From Blasia pusilla (lineage: Eukaryota > Marchantiophyta > Marchantiopsida > Blasiales): a stretch of 64,000 nucleotides of DNA. The position numbers were made by a program, and so were the translations under genes. The stretch is from the NCBI GenBank assembly GCA_050084515.1, contig CM114273.1, forward strand, positions 43,772,001 to 43,836,000, in the 5' to 3' direction. Below, one piece after another: positions 47,050 through 60,739 of the stretch. How positions within the stretch are numbered: position 1 is the stretch's first letter; each line of letters begins with the position of its first letter. Below the pieces are notes generated by a model that was not told the origin of the DNA, did not search any database, and saw nothing but the letters and a program-made list of their open reading frames with translations.

Positions 47050-50000
47050 GTAGGAAGTGAGATGGGAGCCAATTTTATAAATTAAAGACATTTGGATTCA
47101 TTGCACTTTGCGTTAGTGTTTGTCTATTGTCCACTCCTCTCATATTAAAGTCCATGTCGTATTAGTAATTTTTATCGATTTATTCTCTCCATTCCATTCC
47201 ATTTTCTCTTCTTTTCCTTTAGCTCTCCATGATGTTAGTAGTTTCTTCTAATTTTGGGTCCAATTTAGTTTTCCTACCCATCAAGTGAAGGAAAACCCAA
47301 AATTAGGGTCACTTATTGGTTAGTCGTTACATGAATGTGGGCTAAGGACCGAACATAGTAATGTGCAAAGGCTAAAAATAAAGGAAATGTTAGAGATAAA
47401 GAGTGATGAAGGGTGAAAGAGGTTGAAGGGGCCATCCAAGTGAAGGAAAGGGGGGGTTCAAGGATGGGGAAGAGAGGCCACGGGTTAAGAGTGACGAAAA
47501 GTAGACCGTGGACTTAAGAAGGGAAAGAAATAGGAGATGAGGAGCCAAGTGGAAGTACATAGAAGGGTGCTTTGAAGAGATAGAGCATTGGGATCTCTAT
47601 TGGTGCTAAACTCACTGTTAAAGGGCTTCTATTTAGAAATCCATTGGCTTGGGTATATCTTCATGGCTTTGCAAAGCCATAAAGATCCATTGTCTACAAT
47701 AAAGAAGTCGAGTGATGAAAGAAATCTCATTTCTCGAGTGAAGATGAGTGCGGTTCGTGAGGAATAAGTCAAACCACTCCAACACAATCCATATATTTCT
47801 ATGGCTACTAGGATGAATTGGTGTTCTTCGTGAAGACGACTATAAAGTTGGATCTTCTTCATAGTGGTCATCATTGCTTTTGGTAGCAATCTCCCTTGTG
47901 CTACCATGTGTGTCCGAATAAGCTCTCGTAGGGGGTTTGTATCTTCAATACATACCATCGCCACCTCAACCTCCTGCATCATATAAAGACCAACAAGAAT
48001 AAGAAAATTTTGCATGGATTAATGATGCTCTCTCTACACGTGAAAGCTACTTTTGTAAGCAACTCAGAACATGATATCTTGCATAATATTGTGAGTGGCA
48101 ATCTTCTCATCCCCAACTAGACATCGAGCCAAATACACACCAAGAGAATGTTAACTCCAATCATACTCACAACGCATTGAGCCAACCATCGATGGTTGGG
48201 AGAGGTCTAGACGGAGGTGAAGAGCGGGAAGGTCGGAGATGTACGGTCACAAATGAGCCTAGAAAACCATGGACAAAAAATGTGAGAAAATGGGAAGATA
48301 ACACGGAAGGTCAAAACTAAGTATGTAGGACATGAACAAAGTAAGGAAGGGGAGAACATGGGAGAGGATGGAAGCGGAGAAAGGGGAAGGAAAAGGAAAT
48401 AAAGGGGGAGGAAACACATGAGACATACACAAAAGGCGAAAAATGAGGATAGAGAACAAACACAAAGTGAGGAAGGGAAGGAAAAGTGGTGCTAGGGGAA
48501 ACATGTAAAGGACATCCATGGAAGGGATCATTGAAAAGGAAAAAGAACATTCTAGAGGTAGAGAAGGGGTTGTGTATCCTCTTCCATTATGTCCACTCCA
48601 CACACACCATCACACTAGTATGGAGAAACAAAAGAAAGTCAAACTTCAATTCATGAAGCCAGGGATAGGTAATTGATGTAGAAACATTGCTTTACATGTG
48701 AGGGAAAGACAAAGGGTTCATTGCTCTCTCTATTGTCTTGTTGGTGGAATTGCGTGTCCACTCTAAATACTCCACAACCATCCATGACAAAGGAGGGTAC
48801 AAGGCCCTGAGGGACTATTTGACGCCAACTTTACCACAACGCACGCATTTTTGAGGTGCGGAAGTCCAAGTCTTATACCTCATCTACCACGCTAAAATAT
48901 GGGAGGTCTCCTCCAAAAATGCTGGTTTTGTATCTACATACTTGCAACTTCTTCTCAAAAGCCCGACATAATCCACTATTCCGAGTCTGTGTATGTTGCT
49001 CGTCCGAAGCCATGATTGGAAATTGCGTTCATCCCCTCATAACTATGTGAATGATAGAGCGTCGGCAAGAGGGACTATGACATTGTCCACAGTGTGAGAG
49101 TCTAATACAAGGAAACCTACCATGTCCACTCTAGCCTGATGCCATTGTAGAATATCACTCATGTAGATTCTAAACCAGGGAAATTACACTCATGCAGCTG
49201 TAGTGGGGCATGTATCCGTCTCTTGGTCATACCGACCTAATGACTCTCCTATCCATAAGTTGTTCATAAGAACAAATGTGTGTGCTTGGGAGAGACGTTT
49301 GTCAATCAAATGTACCCTTGTATATGATCCACATGCTCCCTCATCGTCCTCATCATGACCATCCTCATCATCTGTGATCTCACGTGTCCTAAGCACCACA
49401 TTCTATTGGCATCTGGAATGAGGCTAGTCGTTCACCCAAAAGTCACTGCTTGACCTTCTCAAATATATGGCGCTAGTAGCCTATGCACTCAAACATCCTC
49501 CTCCTCAACCAACCACACCTCAAGATACATATCGATCTTCTCGCACACTTGTTTATGAGAATCCATGTATCTCTTCCCAAAAAAAGGTCCATCAACAAGC
49601 ACATCACATTTCCCATAATGTGCATAGAATCCTCTAGGTATTGAATCAACATGCCCTAAATGGTTTTCAAGAAACCCACAAGCTCATGTTATTAGAAACA
49701 TAACTTGTCAAAAACACATTGTGTAATCAGCTGCCTCTAAAGTTCCAAGTATCAAAGTAACGACATGTTCTCACACTCTACTAAGGTAATGTGTTCAAGC
49801 ATGACTCCCACTTTATCCTTGAATTTTTGTTTTGTATCCATCGTAGAATTCAACCTCTACTTCACCCTGCCTCACTGCAAAGCATTCATGACCTTGAGAT
49901 TCACAAGCGGAAGTCTTAGGTTGAGCCTCAAAGATCCAACTAGTTGCGCGTTTTGTAGGTAGTTGGGAAGCCATCAAGCGCTAATTGGTTTTGAGTCTCC

Positions 50001-50690
50001 CAAGGTGCACAACGTCTCCCTAGGGATGCTCTTTCCCAAGTCTTGACCAATCTCCCCAACTTGCTGGCCTAAACCGGAGTGCATCATTGGCTTCCTCAAG
50101 TTGGTAAGTAGTGAATGAATCCTTAGCTGAAATGTGAAACATGGCCAAACGCACATCACAATTAATCCCTTATTCATGGACCTCAGCGAGTAGGGAGGAG
50201 GAAGGTCACCCTCCATAGGTACTTCAAGAGTTCTCCAAGGGGTCAAGGCCACGTGCCTTTTCCATCGTCCACGTACCCTAGGCCTTTACTTTTGGCCCAC
50301 GACTCAAACATGGTAAGTAGATGCGTGGACCTCCAAGATGGGTTGGCGGAGTCTTCTTATAGATTCTACAACTCCCAACTCCCCAAATGCATCTTGGAGC
50401 TTGGACCCACATTTCTTGTATCTCGTGGCTATCTCTTGTCTTGACTCCTGTCAATTAGGGTCTCATTGTTATCTTGTTGCTCTTGGCATTTCACGACTAG
50501 TCTCATGGTATCTCGCCCTTATTGACTACTCTTGTGTTTGTTGCTTCTCACCCTAGACTTGCAAGTTAATGGCGAGAAGCAAAGAACATAAGGTTGGGTG
50601 AAGGAACTCACAACTTGCTTGCCTTGCTTCCCATGAGTAGCTACGACCTTTCTTACGTAAGATAAGTCTCAAGGCACATGCACATCTCCA
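47050..50690. other. Gene-poor region, no recognised gene
   Basis: Several medium open frames exist, for example 48015-47629 (-, 128 codons), 48603-48259 (-, Phe/Pro/Ser-rich from a GGAAG-rich + strand) and 50252-49974 (-). None shows a motif I recognise, and splice-compatible neighbours are not evident. The + strand at 47340-47590 and 48190-48560 is strongly purine-rich. Confidence 0.4.
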
Positions 50691-50692
50691 CT

Positions 50693-50754
50693 AGCACCGT
50701 GATATAATTGAACTTAGAATAAGATGTCTGAGCACCGTGATATAATTGAACTTA
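50693..50754. repeat. Short direct duplication
   Basis: A 24-bp segment containing GCACCGTGATATAATTGAAC occurs at 50693-50716 and 50731-50754, 14 bases apart. Confidence 0.9.
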
Positions 50755-53033
50755 TGTCTCCTCGTCCACATGACCCCCATGCATATCATGGTCAACGTCG
50801 GAGAAATGGCCTTGGAGAAAATCCTCCATACCATCTCTAGGGAACTAAATGGATGCCTCTATAGGGTGAAACTCATCACCGAATCTGTCATAATCCCATC
50901 CACCACCATTGTTAGTGTGTCCTCCCCTATAGTTGCTATGTGGAGAGCTTGCTCGATCCTCAAGCATATTTCCCATCCTTGAATTGCTCCCTTGAGGATG
51001 ATGTGGAATCTCCTACCATGAAAAGAAAATCCAACACGTGACGCCTTCTAGATGGTGGTAGATTATTGAAAAAATGGAATACTTTTGGATTTAGAGTTTA
51101 CATGTACCAATAAATATAAACATTCATAGACAAACATGAAAGAGAACAACATGCATTTTATTTGTAAAGACCCATAAAAAATAGTCTATTTTTTAATGAG
51201 TCTTTCCCATTTCCCCATTTTTTAATGGGTCTTCATTTATGGGTCATTTGTAACTAACACATATCTCCTCGCCTATCACTATAATTTTGGTAGCAATGGT
51301 AAAAATGTTACAATAATATTCATGCCATTGGGAACCAAGTTGCTTGTATTATCCCTTCACATACTCCCACAAGGCATTTCCCTCAAGACGAGGATCGGAT
51401 GATATATTTGTTACCCAACTATGTTATCACATTGTACATGATCGTTGTTAATATATTGTCAAATATGAAAGTCTCTTAAAATAATAACATGTGGGGATAA
51501 GAGATACTGTGAGAAAGATGGAGTCTTATTCACCAACTCCCTTCATATACTATCGGAGTATATGATATAAACATATGGGAATAACAAGAGGAAGTCATCC
51601 ATGTCACATCGCTTGTCGATGATTGTCTTGTCCAATGCAAATACCCTAAGGTAGTTAGGTCTCTCATAGGACCTAAAGTCGAATATTTCACTATGTATCT
51701 CCTACCCCATACCTTTACAAGCTCACCAACGGGGATGGTACAAGGACATCCATACGATCACATTGCACTCTAGGTAACTTGTCAACTCCATGGGGTCATG
51801 TCTTTTGAGTATGATGCGTACATCCCTATGCATCCAAACTCAAGATCTCGTCCCCTTGCTAAAGGATCTAGTGATTGGGAAGGGGGAGGGGGGTAGGACA
51901 TGAAATTCTTGAGTGCTCAACGTCGACTAGATCTTGGAAGAAGGTGGTGGTGGTGAGGGCATGGATTTATTAACTAGTAATAGCATTGATTGTACGCTTG
52001 CGCACCTTTATGCAAGTCTTTACTTAGCCTTGTGCCACAAATTCAATGGATAGCCAAATCATCACAATCAATGCTTCTATGATGACTAGTACCTATCGTG
52101 TAGATCCGCGTTGATTTCCCATGTACAATAACATGCGTATCAACCTTCCATACGTGCACCCACATATGCATATGAGATTGGGTGCATCGATACATCCCTT
52201 TACTCTATGATGATTCTCATACACTCACCTTGGTCCGCCTACAAGACTTGTATGTAATCCAAGCATACGTATATGTAAAGCATAAGGAAAATCCTTCCGC
52301 CTCTTGGGCATGCTCTCGCTCAAGAATCCTTTGGAAATCCATAGGCAATACTGGACGCCTCCATATTGCATTCGATTTCCTCTTTGCTCAAGGCATCGTT
52401 TGTGGGTACTAAGGAAAGAGCAAGAAAATGTAGACGAGTAGGAGAAGCTGAAAAAGTGAGAAGACAAAGGTGGACTAGGGCATAAATACTCATTCCTTGG
52501 AATTGAGGTGCATCCTTTGCCATGCAACTCAACCTTAGAAATATGCAAATAAACGCCTCCAAATGGATTTGAATGACCCTAAAATAAAAACTAGACAAAG
52601 ATGAGATCAAGGAATACTCTTTTAGTTTAGTAAATTATCATTAATCTTCTCTTAAAAAATTGCGAAATAGTAAAATTGACTACGTGGCGTACGCCCCTCA
52701 AGTTGTTACTTTTATGGAAAACCAGACAAATAACATACACTTTATCGCAAGTTGGCGCGCCACTACGATATATCAGATAAATGAAATATGCGGAAAAGGC
52801 CAAATAAAAAAAAATAAAAAAAAGAAGAAGAAAAGGAATATCACAAAAACTGACGGAAACACTCAAAATCCGAGGGATAATAAACCTAACCTCCTTCGCG
52901 GAACAGGTCGCCGGTTACCGCACCGGATCTCCCGGCACCGGATTGGTCGGCCGAGAAAGCGTGACATGGGCGCAAAGCGTACCCGAGTTTAACGGTGAAG
53001 TAATTTGTTTGTGTGTGGCACTGCTGATAAAGT
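50755..53033. other. Gene-poor region, no recognised gene
   Basis: No family similarity was seen. 51170-51250 contains several copies of AAGACCCAT/ATGGGTCTT in both orientations. 52875-52990 is a small GC-rich island in AT-rich DNA. Confidence 0.4.
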
Positions 53034-53067
53034 AAAGGTGACCCCACCACGAGGTGGGGTCACCTTT
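53034..53067. repeat. Perfect 15-bp inverted repeat with 4-base loop
   Basis: AAAGGTGACCCCACC (53034-53048), loop ACGA, then its exact complement to 53067. The stem is GC-rich and would be very stable. It is too short for a microRNA precursor and has no T-run after it. Function unknown. Confidence 0.95.
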
Positions 53068-53426
53068 GGGATGAGATCGCTTTTTGCTCGTTTGAAAAGC
53101 GGGGGCTGTAGATTATCATATTATTTCTATTATATATATACGAGATAATAATAAATAAACAAAATTAAGTATTTTCCTTTTGGGCCTATGACATCGTGAT
53201 CTCCGCCGGGCTGCAGCCGCCGTCGGATGCGGTTCACGCCACCTCATTATGCTACTTTTCACGTTTTAATGTGCGCTCTTGATAAGTTAATTGGGATTTG
53301 TTGTATTATGTTTTTTTTCTCCTCTTATGTGGATATTTCAAATTCTTTTAAGAGATAGAAAATATGTTTTATAATGTAAGATGTGATATTGATGATAGGT
53401 TAATTGGTAATATTAATTATTTTAAT

Positions 53427-53658
53427 ATATATTATTATTGGAGAGTGCCTTCTTGATTTGTATACATCTCACAATTGGACCATGACAATTGGATAATGGT
53501 CCGACTGGATAGCAAGAAAGTCTTTCATATGTTACGGGCAGCCAAAAAAATTTGAATTCATATGAGCATCACTAATCCCTTCACATGCTATATACTAGCA
53601 ATTTAAAACTCTTCAAACACCTTGTTATTACCCGTGCATTGCATGGGCACCTTACTAG
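53427..53658 (+). mobile_element. 232-bp non-autonomous mini-Helitron
   Basis: This is the + strand relative of 36819-37036. It begins TATATATTATTATTGGAGAG (the usual TC has become TA). It ends with a hairpin (CCCGTGC/GCATGGG, one G-T pair), CACCTTA and CTAG, followed by T. The base before it is A. No coding content. Confidence 0.8.
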
Positions 53659-54779
53659 TTTCTGAAATGATCGATTGTATGTCTTATATTAGTAGTTTTG
53701 ATTATTAAAAACTAATGTAATATTGAATGATGCATGGGTTTACTTTATCTTATAAAATGATAATTAATTATCAAATTTCTCAAATGTTACTTTCAATTGA
53801 TTACGAGAGATCGAATTGGTTGAGAAGGCGAGTGGTCTTACTAGCTTGAGAAGGCGGGTGATCTTATTAGCAAGTTTCAAGAGAAGAGGAGTTTGAAAAA
53901 TGAAGGAGCACTCTCAAATAATAATATGGATACAACTAGCCAAAAATTATAGAAGTAAATGGAAGCATGAATAGGTCCCTACATGTTGGTAGAGGTTTTA
54001 AGGTCCATGCAAAGTTTACTTAGTGAGTAAAATGGATGGAAAAATAATCCAACCAGAAAATGCGTCTGAAAATACACCGGAGAGAATTTTTGTTCACATT
54101 AAGAGACTAGACATAATTTAATCTGCGAGAAAAAAAATCCGGATGACCTAAAAGTCTATAGGAAAACCACTATGTAGAACTATAAAAAACCAAATATAAA
54201 TCTAGTCCCTAGATTAAAAAAAATCAGGGAATTACAAAACTTGTCATGACCTTGTTTCGAATTATGGGTATTTTCAGCATATATAATTTTTATTTGATTA
54301 ATTTTTAATTAAAATTTAAACATGGTATTTATTATCTATAATATATTTAAAAATTAAATAAATTAGAGGAAAAACATATCGTTAATCCATAATCATTTAA
54401 AAAGACATCTAGGTGGGGAATTTTTCCATGGAAATCTTGAAGATTGGTGCAAAAACATAGCATTAGGAAAACTCAAAATTACCCTTCGAGAACTATAGTA
54501 GCTAGGATTTATTATAAATAGTTGTAAGTCAAGACAAGATACCTAGAGAAGTACCATATTACGATTAGGCACATGTTTTTATCCTGTAAGCCCATTGCTT
54601 TGACATTAATCTTTTCATAAGAAAAGCGGAAAGTTTTAGTAAAAAAAAAAAAAGAGTAATAACCACATTTGTGGCCTAATGGGGATTGTGAGTTTCCTCA
54701 TGCTTGAATAAAAGATAAAAAATTGTAATCACTTTCTTGTAATCTTGTAATGAAAAAGAACTAATAACATGTAAGAGAA
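53659..54779. other. AT-rich spacer, no recognised gene
   Basis: Very AT-rich sequence with no open frame of interest. 53911-53935 repeats the 'gagcactctcaaataataatatgga' Helitron-end theme in degenerate form. Confidence 0.4.
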
Positions 54780-55110
54780 AGCTCAAGGTTGCATATAGAC
54801 AAAATCCATGTGCGTGGACATGTCCAATACCCATGGACTTATGTTTGTCTTATGGAAAGACTTGTCCATGTGGGTGTCATGTCTCCCTTTTTTTCCCCCT
54901 CTCCCAACTTGCCTCTATGTTTTATGCTTACTGGTTTCTTCCTCCTTCCACTCCCTCCTCCCTTGCTATATGCCTTCGCCTACCTCCCACCATGAGCAAC
55001 AAGTATGGCCACCACCTCTTTCAATCCATGTCTGTAAACATGTGCGGTCTTTTCTGTCCATGTTAATCTTAGGGAGAAACTTTTCCTTTTTTGTGCAACC
55101 ATGAGAAAGC
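54780..55110 (-). repeat. Family-3 LTR-like repeat, solo copy
   Basis: This aligns with 55790-56115: shared blocks include CCATGTC/TATGGACTTA near the start, a pyrimidine-rich middle (TTTCTTCCTCCT, CCTCCC), and CACCTCTT(T/G)CAATCCAT. The second copy abuts the polypurine tract of copy D, which suggests both are LTRs. Confidence 0.55.
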
Positions 55111-55441
55111 CTTAGGTTGTAAAAGAAGACTATCATGAAGAATAGATTAGTTTATGCATTCATATAATTACCTTTTTTAATTCATCAAAATACCCCTAGC
55201 CAGTGCAATCGTCACATTAAGGATGTGAATTCATCCTTGTTTTTTGGGCTTTTAGATCTGAAAGAGGGACTAAGACTACTTAAGGGAATAAATTTTGATT
55301 TGTCCATAATTGATTATCAAGTTCACTTTTGATCCAAGATAATAGGTTAGGATTAGATGATGTTTAAATATGTCCATCCTTACATATGGAATTGGGATAT
55401 GGGAAATAATATATACCAAGGGAGAAGTATGGTATCTATGG

Positions 55442-55678
<237 letters not shown>

Positions 55679-55789
55679 TCTTTCATGATAAATGTTTAAA
55701 ATTATGGCACATCTCATGTTTGACTACGCTACACAACCTACATTGATCTCACAATTCATACACTCATCAAAAAATTATGGAGTCCAAGC

Positions 55790-56825
55790 ATCTTGACCAA
55801 GATTACATGTGGACAAAGTCATTGTCTATAGACGTGCCCATGTCTATGGACTTACATCCATCCTATGAAAGAACTTGTTAATGTGGGCTCCATCTCCCCA
55901 TTTTTTCTTATTCCCCCCATTGACCTTCATGTTCTACATTTTCCGGTTTCTTCCTCCTCTCGCCTCCACTCCCTCCCCCTTGATTGCCCTGCCCGCCTCT
56001 ACCTTACCTTCTACCACGAGTTATAAAAGTGCCCCCCACCTCTTGCAATCCATATCCTTGGACATATCTATAAACTTTTGTACCATGATCTCATGGATCA
56101 TGTACCACAAAGGTCTCCAATCTCCCCCCTAGATGGTGGTTAGGTTCCTCTAACTTTAAATAGTCATTTATCCATCCCTACCATAACATACATCTTTATG
56201 ATGCTAAGAGAAAAAGAGCCAAGTGCTCATATATCCCTATTATTAATTCTTTTCCTATCATCAATGTTACTAAAGCAAGTCTCAATCTATAATAATCTAT
56301 CTTATATACATCTAGGATACATCCATCATCCATCACAAATCCTAGTGAAAAGTAGATTCAAACATCCCATTTTCCACCCTCTCAAATATCCATCATAGAT
56401 TAGCATGATGGATGCACCTCTCATAGATCCATATAATATATAATGCAAGCATGTAGATACCACTAACCAAGTTTGGATAAACTATTCCACTAAGATGACA
56501 TGATGCATAGTTATGTACATGTTCGTTATAAATCATACTATCACATTCCTCTAACACAAGGATGCCATATGACACAACCTCATGCATTCTCATAATAGTG
56601 CGTCCTATTTTTACATACCATGTTTTCAGTGTCATCTAGTGCAAGCTAAGTAGATGCCATCGGCATTACCATCAACTGCTTATGACCATTGAGAACATCC
56701 TCATACCCATACATCATGGTCATCAAGATTCAACACTTCATCAACATCATGAAGAATGGATGTAGGTAAATAAGACTCTTACCCGGCCCATAGAGAAAAA
56801 GAAGGTGGAAATAATGCTAAGGATG
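55790..56825 (-). mobile_element. Ty3/gypsy copy D, 3' end, heavily decayed
   Basis: 55790-56115 is the family-3 LTR-like repeat. Next to it is a polypurine-tract complement (TCCCCCCTAGATGG near 56127), followed by sequence aligning with the PHD and integrase C-terminal region of copies A and B (for example the 'gatgcatagttatgtacatg' and 'atagtgcgtcctat' blocks), ending near 56825. All reading frames are destroyed, with strong C-to-T/G-to-A decay. Confidence 0.65.
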
Positions 56826-57500
56826 TCTACCACAGAGGACAATCGGATCCTACAAGCCAAGTGGTTTAGTTGGGAGATTACACATATTTTATGGATATGG
56901 AAGGATAATAGAGTACATATGGTGCTCATCCTTTGCAAAGAGCATGTTGGTGGATCATGCATGTGAGGAGGCAGTCCATTTTGGAATCAAACGGAAAACA
57001 ATTTGCTCAAGACACAATATTGATGGCAGAGCATGGAGACAAAAGTACAATAGTTAGTCACTTTCTGCATGATACAAGATAGAGTTTAAACATCTTTCCA
57101 TGCTTTGACTTCATAGTTGCATCCAATATTTATGATGGGTTCAGGCTACTAATGGAGTTTAGATTTGTACGACCTCTTCCATCGACAAAGTGTCACAACC
57201 TACATATGTTCGCCATGGTCGAACACTTTTCAAACGAGATAATGTTGGTTGCATCGCCCAAAACAAAGTGAGTGACGAAGTAGCATATGTATTCATAGAT
57301 TGAGTTTTGAGTCGATATGGCGCACTAGAGTAGGTGTTTGAAGGATTGTTGCATCAAGTTTCACAGGGATTTTCATGCCTTGTATGACCATAAATTTATT
57401 GACTACTGCACTATGCCGTGAGATTATCTTGAGGCATATGGTCTAGTAGAGCAAGTGTTCTAGCTGAGGAAGAGGAGTTTCCACAAGTATGATTCGTAGA
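56826..57500 (+). mobile_element. Ty3/gypsy copy D', integrase fragment in opposite orientation
   Basis: Across stops, the + strand shows integrase zinc-domain and core blocks: MGSGY.WSLDL near 57130-57165, EHFSN near 57215, a RRYGALE-like region near 57320, and the Glu region (EAYGLVEQVF) near 57430-57460. Orientation is opposite to 55790-56825, so the original element was inverted or two relics abut. Confidence 0.6.
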
Positions 57501-57679
57501 AATGTCAACTAGGAATTAAGACTTAAAGTTACCACCATTTCATGAATTTGTAAATAATCTACAAAAGAAATTTAATTTTTTTAAAAAGGTTTCTAACAAT
57601 TGCTTCCATTTCAGAGGTCAACCAATTTGGAGATGGGCTATCCCTATATAATATTGTTGTTAATGGGAAACCCTATATG

Positions 57680-57960
57680 TCATCCTTGTCAACCCTATAT
57701 CCTTTAGACCTAAATAGAATCTAGGGAAATCAAACTTATTTTATTATAATGCCATGGTGATGATATGAGGCAATTTTTGGTCTATGTTAAAATATATAAG
57801 TTCTACCTTACCTACTAAGGCGCTCTCTCTCATGAAATGATAATGCATCTCAATGTGCTTTGTCACTGGATGAAACACTCAAATTTTCTCCAATTGAATA
57901 CTACTAACATAATCTATATAAATGAAAATTGGATTTGAATATTCTAATCCCATATCTATA
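57680..57960 (-). pseudogene. Ty1/copia RNase H fragment
   Basis: On the - strand, IFIYIDYVSSIQLEK followed, after a shift, by VFHPVTKHIEMHYHFMRE is the well-known copia RNase H end (usually CDNQSA..L..NP..H.RTKHI). Nothing else of the element is recognisable. The flanks are AT-rich. Confidence 0.75.
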
Positions 57961-59155
57961 AGTAGAATGTTCAACCAAATTTATCCACACAATTTTGGGC
58001 TTGCTCCTCTATATTCACCTTCTTTGGAGCTTGACCCTTAAACTAGTACAAAAACCCCCTCTGAATGACTCTAAAAGAAAGACTTAATGTTACTCAAATC
58101 GAGACTATGAGACTTTGTAATTCCTTAACCAAAATATAGTAACAAAAATTACTCCTAGTCGTATAAGTTATTACTCAAACCAACCAAGTGTAGTCATTTT
58201 TTAGTCTCATTTTTTTTGTACTCAACTTAGTCACTAAATACGACTCCTTTGTAGTAATTGTTAATGACTAGGTGAGTCATAAGGAATGACTTGGATGAGT
58301 GATTTTACAAGTCATAAAAAATAACTCCAAAATCATAATGACTAATCTGAGTGATAAAGAATGATTGTGTGAGTCATAAAATTGACTTTTCCAAGTCATT
58401 AAGAATGATATGGACAAGTCATTTTACAATCCTATCAATTTTGACATATAACTTGTGATAATATGAAGAAAGACTTCTACAAGTAACATAAACAACATGT
58501 TGAGTTATTTGATCAACTATAGCCAATCATTTGTGTATGACATGGGACCTTTATTGCTAAATGAATTGTGTACATTATATTGGAAATTACAGTCTATTAT
58601 GTATCCATGATTAGCACTAAATATGAATGCCTCCTTCCTACCCTTTGGCGGACTTCATGATTTCCCTATGCTACATACTCAGATACTCTCCTATCACTAC
58701 TTGTCTTACATCCAAACAAGGGCATGGAGAAACCATTATGCTATGACTCAAGTCCTAATGCTCCAAATATCATCTGAAATTATGTATGCACATTATGATT
58801 GTACCAACCTTCATCTATTATAACATATGATCATGTCACAAGTGTCTATCAAATATAGTCTAGAGGTAACAAATGCTTCCTACATCCAAGTGTGGCCACA
58901 TTTCCAAAGCTACCAAGTGTATCCATTTACATAATCCACCTCAAATGGACTATCTACATACATTAAAAGAATGCCTAGTCAAGAGTGAATGATGCTTTCA
59001 ATGAAAAATAGAGACATAAATTTAAAAAGGCCCGAGTATATTTTAATTAGCACATTCAAAACTGAAACACGAAGGCCCATCCTCTACTTTTGAGAAGGCA
59101 CAAAAAGATGGGATGGCCATAACACTATACTATCAAGGGCATCTCCAACATAAAT
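57961..59155. other. AT-rich spacer with degenerate short repeats
   Basis: No gene recognised. 58200-58430 contains many imperfect copies of an AGTCATTA(A)GAATGA(C/T) theme in both orientations, giving a loose minisatellite. Confidence 0.5.
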
Positions 59156-60143
59156 CTATGGTGGATCGTCAACCACATTTGGAAATGACAAAACGCATAT
59201 TTTTTTGCATACCTCTGTCAAATGAACAATACAATGCCCATCTAAAATCTCATATCTATAGAAGGTAGAACAAGCATAATGCAATTTTCCATAACTCACA
59301 ACCATTGAAGGATTCTCATGTGACATCAATTGTTGTAGCGGAGGCAACCTTTGTCTTGGCAGCCTCTCAGATCCTCTTTTTAAGTGTAGGTTTTCTCACT
59401 ACTGTTGGCTTTTGCAGAAGATCCAAATTATCCATCTCCATTGGTCCATCACTCCCCACCACTCCTGCATTATCATTATTATCCTCAAAAAAATTTGTGG
59501 CCTCTAAATTGCATCTCCGTGATGTCCTATCTTGGCATTTTCCCATAATGGTCGAAGCCTCATCTACAATCACAAGTAAACAAAATTTAATCACCCTTTG
59601 TAAGTCTAATATTCTTCATTCACTTAAAAGTACAATTCACAACAACACCCTCAACTCACATACCTAAAAAAATTGGCTCACTTGAAATGAAAGTAGCACT
59701 AACCTCTTTTGTTGCTTCCTTTCTTTGTGGATCAATTGTTGCAATGCCTGCAACTGTATTTAGTCCATTTACTACATGGGTACCCTTGGCAATGGGTGGA
59801 TTCAGTGGATTCAAGGGCACTTTGAAGAGGATACACTCTCTCGATTTGAAGATTGTCTAGTGATTGGATGAGGAGAGGATACACTCAATTGCATAGTCGA
59901 TGGTACAAGAATAGGAGTAGGGGATGGTTCAATAACTCTATGAGGAGATAATAAAACTCTTCGATTTGGATATCTCTCCCTAGAACTCCCTATATCCTCA
60001 TGGCCCCTTTTCAAGCTCGTGGAAATGAATTCCATTAACTTTGTGAACTTCTCTTCTTGGCTGGAAATAGCATTCTGTATGCTTGATTCTACCACGTCGA
60101 AGTGGTTGGACAATGCATCCATACAATCAATTATGTAACTCAC
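59156..60143 (-). pseudogene. Unidentified broken coding region
   Basis: Three neighbouring - strand frames (60143-59811, 59594-59367, 59347-59156) have protein-like composition. The first has an N-terminal helix-rich part (DCMDALSNHFDVVESSIQNA) and a Ser/Pro-rich tail (PSPTPILVPSTMQ). The second is acidic (FFEDNNDN). They could be exons or a frameshifted transposon protein. I do not recognise the family. Confidence 0.3.
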
Positions 60144-60739
60144 ATATTAAGGGAAAAAACTCATCCTTGGACCTTAATCGTTGAGAGATTTTTGTCAGCT
60201 AAGACGATCATGTAGCCTGAATCACAAGATGGAAAACTTGGTCTATATCCCCAGGCATATATTAGAAATACACTAGAGTAATATGAACTCTATAGTAAGC
60301 AACTGCAAATACTAGCTTGGACATTATAGTTGTACCATGACTTCTTTGGTTCTTTGCCTCCTCATTCACCCGCGCCTTCGTAGGAGGTTGCTCCTTCTAT
60401 TTTCTCTAAAACACATGAGTCATCAAGCAAGTTCAATCTACCAAACACCGATCGGTATTGTTCCGTGTATATGTGCATTGTCTTCCTCTCTCACCGATCA
60501 CTCCTCTTTCCCGACTCCTTATACAACACCTCCACTTGTTATATCCCTGTATAAAGGCGAGATATCATGTCTATCAAAAAGACACTATGCTTAGGCAAGA
60601 TGGCATGGAGCAGGTGAGAATATGGCATAAATGAATCAAAACATTATATGATTAGAAGATCTCCGATCAGATAGTCTATTACAGAAAAATATTGAAATAA
60701 TGGGAGATCCTTCAGTAAAAATAGGTGCTATTGCTTTAG

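Noticed and set aside
47629-48015. 128-codon - strand frame, considered as a Harbinger-type transposase start
   Set aside because: No catalytic block or convincing similarity could be found in it or its neighbours.
53034-53067. Perfect hairpin considered as a transcription terminator or microRNA precursor
   Set aside because: The stem is too short for a plant microRNA precursor, there is no following T-run, and no gene ends next to it.
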